From Gammaproteobacteria bacterium (GTDB lineage Bacteria > Pseudomonadota > Gammaproteobacteria > Xanthomonadales > SZUA-36): a DNA stretch of 64,000 bases. The notes beneath the pieces were generated by a model, which ran no database searches, had not been told where the DNA came from, and saw only the letters and a list, made by a program, of their open reading frames with translations. The stretch spans positions 1 through 64,000 of the forward strand of contig JAJFLA010000038.1 in the NCBI GenBank assembly GCA_021772935.1, read 5' to 3'. A program made the position numbers and the translations under genes. Of this stretch, positions 57,276-64,000 are shown piece after piece; position 1 is the first letter of the stretch, and every line of letters starts with the position of its first letter.

Positions 57276-57574
57276 TGTGTACTGATCTGTTCGTTTTCCT
57301 GCTTCACATCGCAGCTTCAACCTGTATACTTAAGTCGCGTTTTCGTTCGGGCCTTGCTCACATTGACCGCAACCCTTCGGGTGTTTCGCTTCTGGCAAAG
57401 CACCGTAACTGCGTGACCGGAATAAGACGGTACCGAGTGGGAACGACACTCGACCGGGCACGAGTATGGCGGGTATTAAGCGGTCGTTATCTCTGACTTA
57501 TCCAAAAAAGATTGCGACATTTCTTGCAAATAGTCCATAATATCGACATTATTTACAGACAAGGTAGAATAACT

Positions 57575-58576
57575 TTGGAAACAAATACACACACAAGCCC
57601 CGATCAGGAGACCCGGCTCCGGCTATTCAGCCTTATGCTTGCATGCCGCGGATTGCAGACGCGGGCCTTTGACCTGTTCATGCAAAACCTGGTCAAAGGG
57701 ACTACACACCTGGGAACCGGTCAGGAAGCAATCGCATCGGGGTTTGGGGCCGCCATGCGCGAGGACGACTACACATTTTGTACCTACCGTGGCCATAACC
57801 ATACCCTGGTCAGAGGCGTTTCAATGACTTCGATACTGGGAGAATTGATGGGTAGAGACTGTGGCCTGATGCGTGGCAAGGGTGGCTCCATGCACCTGAC
57901 CAGCGTCGAACACGGTGCGATGGGCTCCTATGCCATTATCGGTGCTCACATGGTCATTGCCGCAGGTGCTGCCTGGTCGGCGCAATACCGTGAAAGTGGA
58001 CAGGTGGCCGTCTGTTTTTTTGGTGACGGCACGACCAACATCGGCGCTTTTCATGAGGCCCTGAATTTTGCTGTGATCTGGAAGTTGCCGGTAGTTTTTG
58101 TCTGTGAGAACAACCAGTACATGGAATACACCGCCATTGGTGATGTGACCGCGGTTAAAAACCCGGCAGCGGACCGCGCCTCGGCCTACGGCCTGGAGTC
58201 GATCCTGATCGATGGCAATGACGCGGATGTGGTGCACGCACATGCGAGCGCCGCACTTGAAAAGGCCCGCCAGGGTGGTGGCCCGACTTTGATCGAAGCG
58301 GTGACCTACCGCCACGGTGGCCACTCGCGAGCCGACCCGGGTAAATACCGGCCGGACGAAGAGGTCGCCAAGTGGAAAGACTATGACCCGGTCAAAATTT
58401 ACCGTGCCCGGCTGTTAGAGTCTGGTATCGCGGAAAGCGTGCTGGAAGAAATGGAAAGTGCGACGGCCGCCCGCGTAGATGCGGCGACCGAAACAGCCAG
58501 CAATAGCCCGCCACCACCACTGGAAATCGCCCACCAGGACGTTTGGGCAGATGGAGGTGTAGCATGGCGAAATTAA
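57575..58576 (+). CDS. 2-oxoacid/acetoin dehydrogenase E1 component, alpha subunit
   Basis: A thiamine-diphosphate enzyme of 333 residues. The TPP motif GDGTTNIGAFHEALN...NNQYMEYTA spans the middle, and MRGKGGSMHLTSVEHGAMG is the AcoA/PDH-alpha signature. No ATG precedes the first conserved residues; the TTG at 57575 with AAGG upstream is chosen. It overlaps the E1beta start by 13 bases. Resembles acetoin dehydrogenase alpha, but pyruvate or branched-chain acids remain possible. First gene of a four-gene operon. Confidence 0.9.
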   Translation: METNTHTSPDQETRLRLFSLMLACRGLQTRAFDLFMQNLVKGTTHLGTGQEAIASGFGAAMREDDYTFCTYRGHNHTLVRGVSMTSILGELMGRDCGLMRGKGGSMHLTSVEHGAMGSYAIIGAHMVIAAGAAWSAQYRESGQVAVCFFGDGTTNIGAFHEALNFAVIWKLPVVFVCENNQYMEYTAIGDVTAVKNPAADRASAYGLESILIDGNDADVVHAHASAALEKARQGGGPTLIEAVTYRHGGHSRADPGKYRPDEEVAKWKDYDPVKIYRARLLESGIAESVLEEMESATAARVDAATETASNSPPPPLEIAHQDVWADGGVAWRN

Positions 58577-59541
58577 GTTATAGAGAGGCCGTCGCGGCGG
58601 CACTCGCGCAGGAAATGCGCCGGGATCCATCGGTCGTTTTCCTCGGTGAAGACGTCGCCGCTGCCGGTGGGGTGTTTAAAACCACTGAGGGGCTGCTGGA
58701 TGAATTTGGACCTGTTCGGGTCAGGGATACACCTATTTCCGAGCAGGCCATCCTGGGTGCAGCCATGGGGGCCGCCATGACGGGTTTGCGCCCGGTTGCC
58801 GAAATCATGTTTTCCGATTTTTTTGCGGTGTGCTGGGATATCGTTGCCAATCAGATAGCAAAGACACGTTATATGACCAATGGCCAATGCGCCTTACCAC
58901 TGGTGATTCGTTCAGCCAACGGCGGCGGGTCACGGTTTGGTGCACAACACTCACAGAGTGTTGAAAACTGGGCCATGGCGGTGCCTGGTCTCAAGGTGGT
59001 CGCGCCCTCCAACCCGGCCGACGTTAAAGGCCTGCTGGCCGCAGCCATCAGGGACCCGGACCCGGTGTTGTTTTTTGAACAGAAATCACTGTACGGCACC
59101 AAGGGAGAAGTCCCCGAAGGCGAGCACGTCGTGCCCCTTGGCCAGGCGAATGTGCTGCGGGAAGGCGATGACGTAACCATCGTTGCGCTGGCGGCAATGG
59201 TTCCCAAGGCACAAAAAGCAGCAGACGTATTGCAGGCGGAGCATGGGATTTCCGCGACCGTTATTGATCTTCGTTGCCTGGTTCCACTGGATACCTCGAC
59301 CGTATTCAAGTCCGTGTCAGCGACCGGTCGTCTGGTGACGGTAGAAGAAAACCCACGCTTGTGTGGCTGGGGGGCAGAACTGTCCTCGTTAGTGTCAGAG
59401 GAATTATTCTGGGACCTCGAAGGTCCAATCGTCAGGATAACGACACCGCATATACCGCTGCCGTCTGCGGATTTCCTGGAAGACGCCATGCTGCCCTCCG
59501 TCGAGAAAATCGTATCGGGCGTGGTTGAACTGGTGGACTAA
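58564..59541 (+). CDS. 2-oxoacid/acetoin dehydrogenase E1 component, beta subunit
   Basis: A 325-residue E1beta subunit, translated from the ATG at 58564 with GGAGG seven bases upstream. LSYREAVAAALAQEMRRDPSVVFLGEDVAAAGGVFK, the DTPISEQAILGAAMGAAMTGLRPVAEIMF region and the C-terminal IDLRCLVPLDTSTV segment are family hallmarks. It forms the alpha2beta2 decarboxylase with the preceding protein. Sequence composition is richer in G+C than the flanking genes. Confidence 0.93.
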   Translation: MAKLSYREAVAAALAQEMRRDPSVVFLGEDVAAAGGVFKTTEGLLDEFGPVRVRDTPISEQAILGAAMGAAMTGLRPVAEIMFSDFFAVCWDIVANQIAKTRYMTNGQCALPLVIRSANGGGSRFGAQHSQSVENWAMAVPGLKVVAPSNPADVKGLLAAAIRDPDPVLFFEQKSLYGTKGEVPEGEHVVPLGQANVLREGDDVTIVALAAMVPKAQKAADVLQAEHGISATVIDLRCLVPLDTSTVFKSVSATGRLVTVEENPRLCGWGAELSSLVSEELFWDLEGPIVRITTPHIPLPSADFLEDAMLPSVEKIVSGVVELVD

Positions 59542-59587
59542 TGCATGAAAATTGGTACTTGCAGAAATTGATGAAGGACTTGAAACG

Positions 59588-60817
59588 ATGAAAATTGTGA
59601 TGCCGCAACTCGGTGAAACAGTCACTGAGGGCACGATCTCCGCATGGCATAAAAACGTCGGTGACGAAGTAGAAAAGGGCGATATGTTACTCGACGTCGA
59701 AACCGACAAGGTTGCGACAGAGATCCCGGCCCCAATCGCTGGCGTGCTACAGCAGATTCTCGTGCCTGCCGATGAAACGGTGGACGTTGGAACCGTACTT
59801 GCTGTGATTGGTGATGAAGACGATGTTATCGAAACCTCACCGGCCCCGGATGCCAGCAGTGCAGCGCAAGCGGGTGGTGATGATTCAAACACCGACGACA
59901 GCTCGCGTTCGCGCACAAGGTCCGGCAGGGGTGCTGCGGCGGGTGTAGCAAAACTCTCCCCCGCGGTTCGCAGGCTGGTTGCTGAACATGACCTGGATAT
60001 TGAGCAGGTGAGTGGCACTGGCAGAGACGGCCGGGTGACCAAGCAGAACGTTTTGGATGCAATACAAGCGAAGACAAACGCTGGTGTGGCAGGTGAACCA
60101 ACAAAGGCCAAGCGAATCCCGTTTGACAGGATCAGACGACTAACAGCTGAGCATATGGTTCGTTCCAAGGCCACCAGTCCGCACGTACTGCAGGCCATCG
60201 ACGCCAAATTTCACAGCGTCGATGCGGTCCGTGCAGCACAACGCGATGCATGGCGAGCCCAACACGGCTACTCGTTGAGCTACTTGCCGTTTATCGCCAG
60301 CGCGGTTTGTCGGGCCCTGGCGGAGTTTCCACGGCTCAATGCGAGTGTTGATGGTGATAGCCTGGTATTGCACGATCAAATCAACTTGTGCATTGCGATC
60401 GACCTCGGCGAAAAAGGGCTGGTTGCACCGGTCATCCATGCCGCCGACCGCTTGACGGTTCCGGAACTGGCAACGAGCATCAAGGATTTGGCAGACCGGG
60501 CACGAACAGAAAAACTCAGGCAGGACGATATGACCGGCGGCACTTACACGCTGTCGAACCCGGGTCCCTTTGGTACCTTGTTCACCGCGCCTATTATCAA
60601 CCAGCCGCAGGTGGGTATCCTGTCGGTCGACGCGATATCAAAACGTGCTGTCGTGGAAAGTATGGCGGGAAGCGACGCGATACTGGTTCGCCCGGTCGGT
60701 GTGCTGGCCCAGTCGTTCGACCACCGGGCCGTTGATGGCGCCTATTCCGCTGCCTTTTTGTCGAGGGTGAAACAAATAATTGAAGAAGAAGATTGGTCAA
60801 AGGAGTTTAGACAATGA
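59588..60817 (+). CDS. Dihydrolipoamide acyltransferase (E2) of the dehydrogenase complex
   Basis: A 409-residue E2. One lipoyl domain (1-77) has Lys41 in DVETDKVATEI; a flexible Ala/Ser/Arg linker follows; the peripheral subunit-binding domain (about 122-160, SPAVRRLVAEHDLDIEQVSGTGRDGRV) precedes the catalytic core, whose active site is QSFDHRAVDG with His379 and Asp383. The ATG at 59588 fits the domain start. Its stop overlaps the next start as ATGA. E3 is not in the operon; the lipoamide dehydrogenase of another complex must serve. Confidence 0.93.
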   Translation: MKIVMPQLGETVTEGTISAWHKNVGDEVEKGDMLLDVETDKVATEIPAPIAGVLQQILVPADETVDVGTVLAVIGDEDDVIETSPAPDASSAAQAGGDDSNTDDSSRSRTRSGRGAAAGVAKLSPAVRRLVAEHDLDIEQVSGTGRDGRVTKQNVLDAIQAKTNAGVAGEPTKAKRIPFDRIRRLTAEHMVRSKATSPHVLQAIDAKFHSVDAVRAAQRDAWRAQHGYSLSYLPFIASAVCRALAEFPRLNASVDGDSLVLHDQINLCIAIDLGEKGLVAPVIHAADRLTVPELATSIKDLADRARTEKLRQDDMTGGTYTLSNPGPFGTLFTAPIINQPQVGILSVDAISKRAVVESMAGSDAILVRPVGVLAQSFDHRAVDGAYSAAFLSRVKQIIEEEDWSKEFRQ

Positions 60818-62607
60818 AATGCTTATTTAAATGTTTGTTGGTTTTCCCTGTGTTGTTTGCGAGTGCAGCCTGGGTGGCAACTACCGAGGCCAGTGATGAC
60901 CTGATGGCGGAAATTACACTCGATGAGTTGCTGACTAAGGGTGAGGCATTTTATAAGCAGCCGGTCTCTTGCTGGGTATGCCACGGAGAAGCCGCAGAAG
61001 GGCGGGTCGGGCCATCACTTCAGACTGGACCATCGGCGGCTACCATTTGGGAACAAATTCAAACCAACCCGCAAATGGGTATCATCGCTTCAGAACTGAA
61101 GCCAACGGACGAAGACCTTGTTGCAGTCTCGCTCTATATACGCAAGCTTTCGGGTTTACCGGTTGACCAGGGAATGATTTTTGATCTGCAAACTGAGTTG
61201 ACGCGGCTCAAATCCGTCCAGGTCAAAGAAGTCGTCAACCCTAAGACCCAAAGAGATCTCGACATTGAGAAAGTCGAGCTGTTTCAGAGCGTACTTGCCG
61301 ACTGGCAACGCAGAGCAAAGACAGGTAGCCTGAAGCGCACCTATGTACCCAGGGTTTTGGCGACATTTGATGCTGGAGAGCCCAAGTTTTCGCCACAACC
61401 AGGAAACACCTATTTTTACGAGAATGTAGGAAACGCCAGCAACCCGTCCGTTCAGCCCGAAGGATTCACCAACGCAGAATCGAGCCAGGTAGTGGTGGGC
61501 AATGCCAAAACCAAAGAAGTGATCGCAAGCTACATGATTCCGACACCACTGCGTGCGGCGGTTCACACCACCGCCATGACCCCGGATGGTAAATATGTTT
61601 ACATCGTAGGCTCCAAAGAGGGTACTGCTTACACCAAAGAAACCCTGGGCACCTCAGCGACGGTGCTCAAAGTCGACGCCTTGACACTGCAACCCATCAA
61701 ACAGTTCACCATCGGCGGACGGTTCCATCACGGACAAATATTCCAGGACAAGTACATGTTGTTCGATACATTCGCGCGTGACCCGGATGGCCTGGATATC
61801 ATGTTGTTTGATCCGGAGACCGACACGGTCATCGGCGGTGTCCGTGACGAAGACCTCGGTGGAGCCACCTATACCGCCTGGACCGATAATAAATTCATTT
61901 ATGTTTTGATGGAACCGACGGGATATGCACCGGGAAGCTCAACCGGAGTCACCGGAATTCGCAATATGTATCGCGGCAAGCTCGTCACGATGCGCCCATT
62001 CTGGGTGGCCAAGATTGACCCTGAGACCTGGGAAGTCGTTCAAGAGTATCCCTTACCGGGCTTTCGTCCGGACTGGATCGTTATCGATTCTAGCAGCGAG
62101 TATATGTACGTCACACAAGCGGACTCAAAGCTGACCAAGATCAATATCGACACGGGCGAGTACGCGTGGTCTGCCGGTACCGGAATCGGGCCCTATGGTG
62201 CAAACCTCAATGCGGACGAAACCGAAGTTTGGGTCGCAGACAAAGGAGAGGGCACCGGACATTTTGGTCGCACCATAACCGTACTAAGTGCGATCACCGG
62301 ACAGGTGCTCGAAACCGTGTTTTCCGGGTACCAGGTGGACCATGTATTGCTTTCTCCTGATGGGTCCGAAATGTGGGCGACCTCCAATGGGGAGGGCAAA
62401 ATATTTGTGTTCGATGCCAAAACACGTCAGCGAACGCACGTTATAGACATGCCGTTGTTTGGTGACCCGCATGGGCTGGTCTGGGTAGAGTACGACGATG
62501 AGGGAAACTCCAAGGTGATACGTGACCAGGGTGGTTTCCACAATGGCGTAAGCCCGGTCCACCCTGCAGAACAGACAAAGGCGGAACCTGTCGGGACCCA
62601 CCACTGA
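60814..62607 (+). CDS. Exported cytochrome c / beta-propeller (YVTN-type) protein
   Basis: A 597-residue protein with a signal peptide (to about residue 26). A small c-type cytochrome domain (about 30-115) has the haem site CWVCH (Cys53, Cys56, His57) and a possible Met ligand in NPQMGII. The rest is a beta-propeller of repeated blades (MTPDGKYVYIVGS, IDSSSEYMYVTQAD, LNADETEVWVADKG, LSPDGSEMWATSNG), like cytochrome cd1/YncE-type propellers. It overlaps the E2 gene by four bases. The propeller lacks recognised haem d1 ligands. It might be a periplasmic dehydrogenase or electron carrier. Confidence 0.87.
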   Translation: MKCLFKCLLVFPVLFASAAWVATTEASDDLMAEITLDELLTKGEAFYKQPVSCWVCHGEAAEGRVGPSLQTGPSAATIWEQIQTNPQMGIIASELKPTDEDLVAVSLYIRKLSGLPVDQGMIFDLQTELTRLKSVQVKEVVNPKTQRDLDIEKVELFQSVLADWQRRAKTGSLKRTYVPRVLATFDAGEPKFSPQPGNTYFYENVGNASNPSVQPEGFTNAESSQVVVGNAKTKEVIASYMIPTPLRAAVHTTAMTPDGKYVYIVGSKEGTAYTKETLGTSATVLKVDALTLQPIKQFTIGGRFHHGQIFQDKYMLFDTFARDPDGLDIMLFDPETDTVIGGVRDEDLGGATYTAWTDNKFIYVLMEPTGYAPGSSTGVTGIRNMYRGKLVTMRPFWVAKIDPETWEVVQEYPLPGFRPDWIVIDSSSEYMYVTQADSKLTKINIDTGEYAWSAGTGIGPYGANLNADETEVWVADKGEGTGHFGRTITVLSAITGQVLETVFSGYQVDHVLLSPDGSEMWATSNGEGKIFVFDAKTRQRTHVIDMPLFGDPHGLVWVEYDDEGNSKVIRDQGGFHNGVSPVHPAEQTKAEPVGTHH

Positions 62608-62614
62608 ACAGGTT

Positions 62615-62642
62615 GAGGCAAGCACCATAAGGTTCTTGCCTC
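62615..62642 (+). terminator. Hairpin after the dehydrogenase-cytochrome operon
   Basis: GAGGCAAG and CTTGCCTC pair over eight bases with an inner ACC/GGT pairing, directly after the cytochrome stop codon. No long T-run follows, so termination may be partial. Confidence 0.55.
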
Positions 62643-62724
62643 GACCGTTCTGGTTTCTGGTCAACACATGCTGAAAGGCAAGATAGAATGACACCGACCC
62701 GAAATATACCGCATGAGGTTTTAC

Positions 62725-63288
62725 ATGAGGAAAACTGCTCTACTACTTATTGATGTTCAACAGGGTTTTGATGACTCATCCTGGGGTAAGCGAAACAACC
62801 CGGAAGCAGAATCAAATATTGAATTGCTACTATCTGCCTGGCGCAAACATGATTTACCCGTGATTCATGTGCGTCATTGTTCAACAGAGCCCAACTCGGT
62901 ATTGCGTCCAGAACATCCTGGCTACGAATTCAAAAAGATAGCGCAACCCCTGGCGCATGAAAAACAATTCAGTAAATCAGTCAATAGTGCCTTCATCGGA
63001 ACCGGACTTGAGCAATACTTACGGGCATTTGACTATTCAGCTTTGGTGATTGTTGGGCTGACCACGGATCACTGTGTATCAACATCAACCCGGATGGCCG
63101 CAAACCTGGGCTTCAATGTCACTTTGGTCTCAGACGCGACGGCAACATTTGATCGAGAAGGCCATGATGGCACCCACTACTCAGCTGAAGTTATGCACAA
63201 CATCAATTTGGCAAGTCTAAACGGTGAGTTTTGTTTGCTTCGGTCTACAGAAGAGCTATTAAAAGAAATTGAAGGGGAGCATAAGTAG
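62725..63288 (+). CDS. Isochorismatase-family cysteine hydrolase
   Basis: A 187-residue cysteine hydrolase. The catalytic triad is Asp in LLIDVQQGF, Lys in the EKQFSKSVNSAF segment and Cys in GLTTDHCVSTSTR, the usual non-Pro cis bond region nearby. The ATG at 62725 has GAGG upstream; an earlier ATG at 62713 lacks one. Family substrates include isochorismate, nicotinamide, and ureidoacrylate; none is favoured. It lies just downstream of the dehydrogenase operon on the same strand but after a hairpin. Confidence 0.9.
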   Translation: MRKTALLLIDVQQGFDDSSWGKRNNPEAESNIELLLSAWRKHDLPVIHVRHCSTEPNSVLRPEHPGYEFKKIAQPLAHEKQFSKSVNSAFIGTGLEQYLRAFDYSALVIVGLTTDHCVSTSTRMAANLGFNVTLVSDATATFDREGHDGTHYSAEVMHNINLASLNGEFCLLRSTEELLKEIEGEHK

Positions 63289-63347
63289 TAGATGATCAGT
63301 GATGCTTCGGTTTCACTTTGACAATAACTGAAAGTGTCCGCGTTCTT

Positions 63348-63800
63348 CTACTCTGATCCCATTGGTTCCAACAGTACCGGGCCCGGACCTTCTTTTGCCA
63401 ACTTGTCATCGGCATTATAAATGGGGCATTTTTTCATCGATAAACAACCACAGCCGATGCAGCCTGTTAAGGAGTCTCTCAACTTTTCAAGGTAGGCAAT
63501 TTTTATATCAAGACTCTTGCGCCAATGACGAGCAAGCACTTCCCAGTCCTGGGTATCGGGGGTCCGGTTCTCAGGTAAAGCCGACAGGGCGGTTTTAATG
63601 TCTTCCAGGCTTATCCCGACTTTTTGAGCCGCCTTGATCACCGAGACTCTGCGTAAGACGTCTTTTTGATAACGCCGCTGGTTGCCCTGATTGCGCCAAC
63701 TGGATATCAGGCCTTTTTCCTCATAGAAATGCAGGGTAGATATTTTCACCCCACATCGGTCGGCAACTTTACCCACGCCCCAACCCGCTTTTACAGACAT
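63348..63800 (-). CDS. soxR: Redox-sensitive transcriptional activator SoxR
   Basis: A 150-residue MerR-family regulator. The winged HTH starts GVGKVADRCGVKISTLHFYEEKG, a dimerisation helix follows, and the [2Fe-2S] cluster cysteines are Cys114, Cys117, Cys119 and Cys125 in CIGCGCLSMKKC (C-x2-C-x-C-x5-C). Oxidation of the cluster by redox-cycling compounds turns it into an activator. It is divergent from the gene at 63906, whose promoter carries a SoxR box. Confidence 0.97.
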   Translation of the reverse strand: MSVKAGWGVGKVADRCGVKISTLHFYEEKGLISSWRNQGNQRRYQKDVLRRVSVIKAAQKVGISLEDIKTALSALPENRTPDTQDWEVLARHWRKSLDIKIAYLEKLRDSLTGCIGCGCLSMKKCPIYNADDKLAKEGPGPVLLEPMGSE

Positions 63801-63844
63801 CTATCTCTCCTTTCCTATCGAAGATCAAATGGATGAAAAAACCC

Positions 63845-63875
63845 TTGACCTCAACTTAACCTGAGGTTTTATAGT
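63845..63875 (+). promoter_or_regulatory. SoxR-dependent promoter with SoxR box
   Basis: A -35 box TTGACC (63845-63850) and a -10 box TATAGT (63870-63875) are separated by 19 bases, the over-long spacer of MerR-family promoters. The 18-base SoxR box CCTCAACTTAACCTGAGG lies at 63849-63866 and differs from the E. coli soxS box at two positions. It faces the gene at 63906 and shares the region with divergent soxR. Confidence 0.92.
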
Positions 63876-63905
63876 ACACACAAATCAACCAGGATGTAAT
63901 ACTCA

Positions 63906-64000
63906 ATGCGTATATTCAAAGCAACAAACTCACTTGATCGTTCCACCAAGAAATTGGCATTCGCGGCATTTTTGAAGTGTTTTTATCAAACATATAATGA
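63906..64000 (+). CDS. Start of a SoxR-controlled gene, cut by window end
   Basis: An open frame begins at the ATG at 63906 (AGGA upstream) and runs to the window end without a stop, giving 31 residues: MRIFKATNSLDRSTKKLAF and more. No family can be assigned from so little. It lies about 30 bases downstream of the SoxR promoter -10 box, so it is likely the first gene under SoxR control. In non-enteric bacteria these are often efflux pumps or oxidoreductases. Confidence 0.65.
   Translation, partial: MRIFKATNSLDRSTKKLAFAAFLKCFYQTYN

Noticed and set aside
57275..57496. 73-codon frame after the IS6 remnant
   Set aside because: Arg/Cys-rich, no family resemblance and no ribosome-binding site; probably non-coding decay of the element or leader.

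Overview
The window looks like chromosomal DNA of a free-living, probably marine gammaproteobacterium that stores neutral lipid. The reasons are two phasins beside two wax ester synthase/DGAT genes, an AlkB-type alkane hydroxylase, a TonB receptor/flavin halogenase/LacI glycan locus of the kind common in Cellvibrionales and Alteromonadales, and enteric-like housekeeping genes (deaD, dbpA, yaiI, soxR). The genus cannot be fixed from this sequence. No tRNA, rRNA, CRISPR array, prophage or intact insertion sequence was seen.

Layout. 1-7.8 kb: storage-lipid locus (two paralogous phasins, TPR protein, two WS/DGATs, two alpha/beta hydrolases). 8.2-9.3 kb: a CheY-like receiver with a CheC/CheX-like phosphatase. 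9.5-21.9 kb: alpha-glucan locus (two SLC45/GPH-type transporters, a lipoprotein alpha-amylase, an esterase, a flavin-dependent halogenase, a TonB receptor and a LacI regulator), with alkB attached to the end of the halogenase-esterase unit. 21.9-25.8 kb: a tight operon of ECF sigma factor, membrane anti-sigma-like protein and two exported HEAT-repeat proteins. 26-27.9 kb: aldehyde dehydrogenase with DUF779. 28-36.5 kb: three large sensor kinases and one receiver. 36.8-39.4 kb: two nucleotide-sugar genes (TviB-like dehydrogenase, UDP-xylose synthase-like).

39.6-44.0 kb: an operon of thermostable-hemolysin family protein (GNAT-like fold), AMP-forming ligase, haem-oxygenase-like di-iron protein, SDR and exported TPR protein. 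This is the best candidate for an undescribed biosynthetic system; its ligase gene appears to lack any normal start codon. 44.2-56.9 kb: mostly single housekeeping genes (methyltransferase, DeaD, cold shock protein, TrhA, DbpA, AlkA-like glycosylase, PLP dehydratase, S4 protein, RidA, cupin, cyclase). 57.0-62.6 kb: an IS6-family transposase remnant followed by a visibly G+C-richer operon of E1alpha, E1beta and E2 subunits of a 2-oxoacid/acetoin dehydrogenase, ending not in E3 but in an exported cytochrome c/beta-propeller protein. 62.7-64 kb: isochorismatase-family hydrolase and soxR, with a near-canonical SoxR promoter driving a gene cut by the window end.

How the genes may work together (inference): alkanes are hydroxylated by AlkB, alcohols and aldehydes pass through the aldehyde dehydrogenase, and surplus acyl groups are stored by the WS/DGATs in phasin-coated granules and released by the hydrolases. 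Starch-like glucans are captured by the TonB receptor, cut by the surface amylase and imported by the transporters under LacI control.
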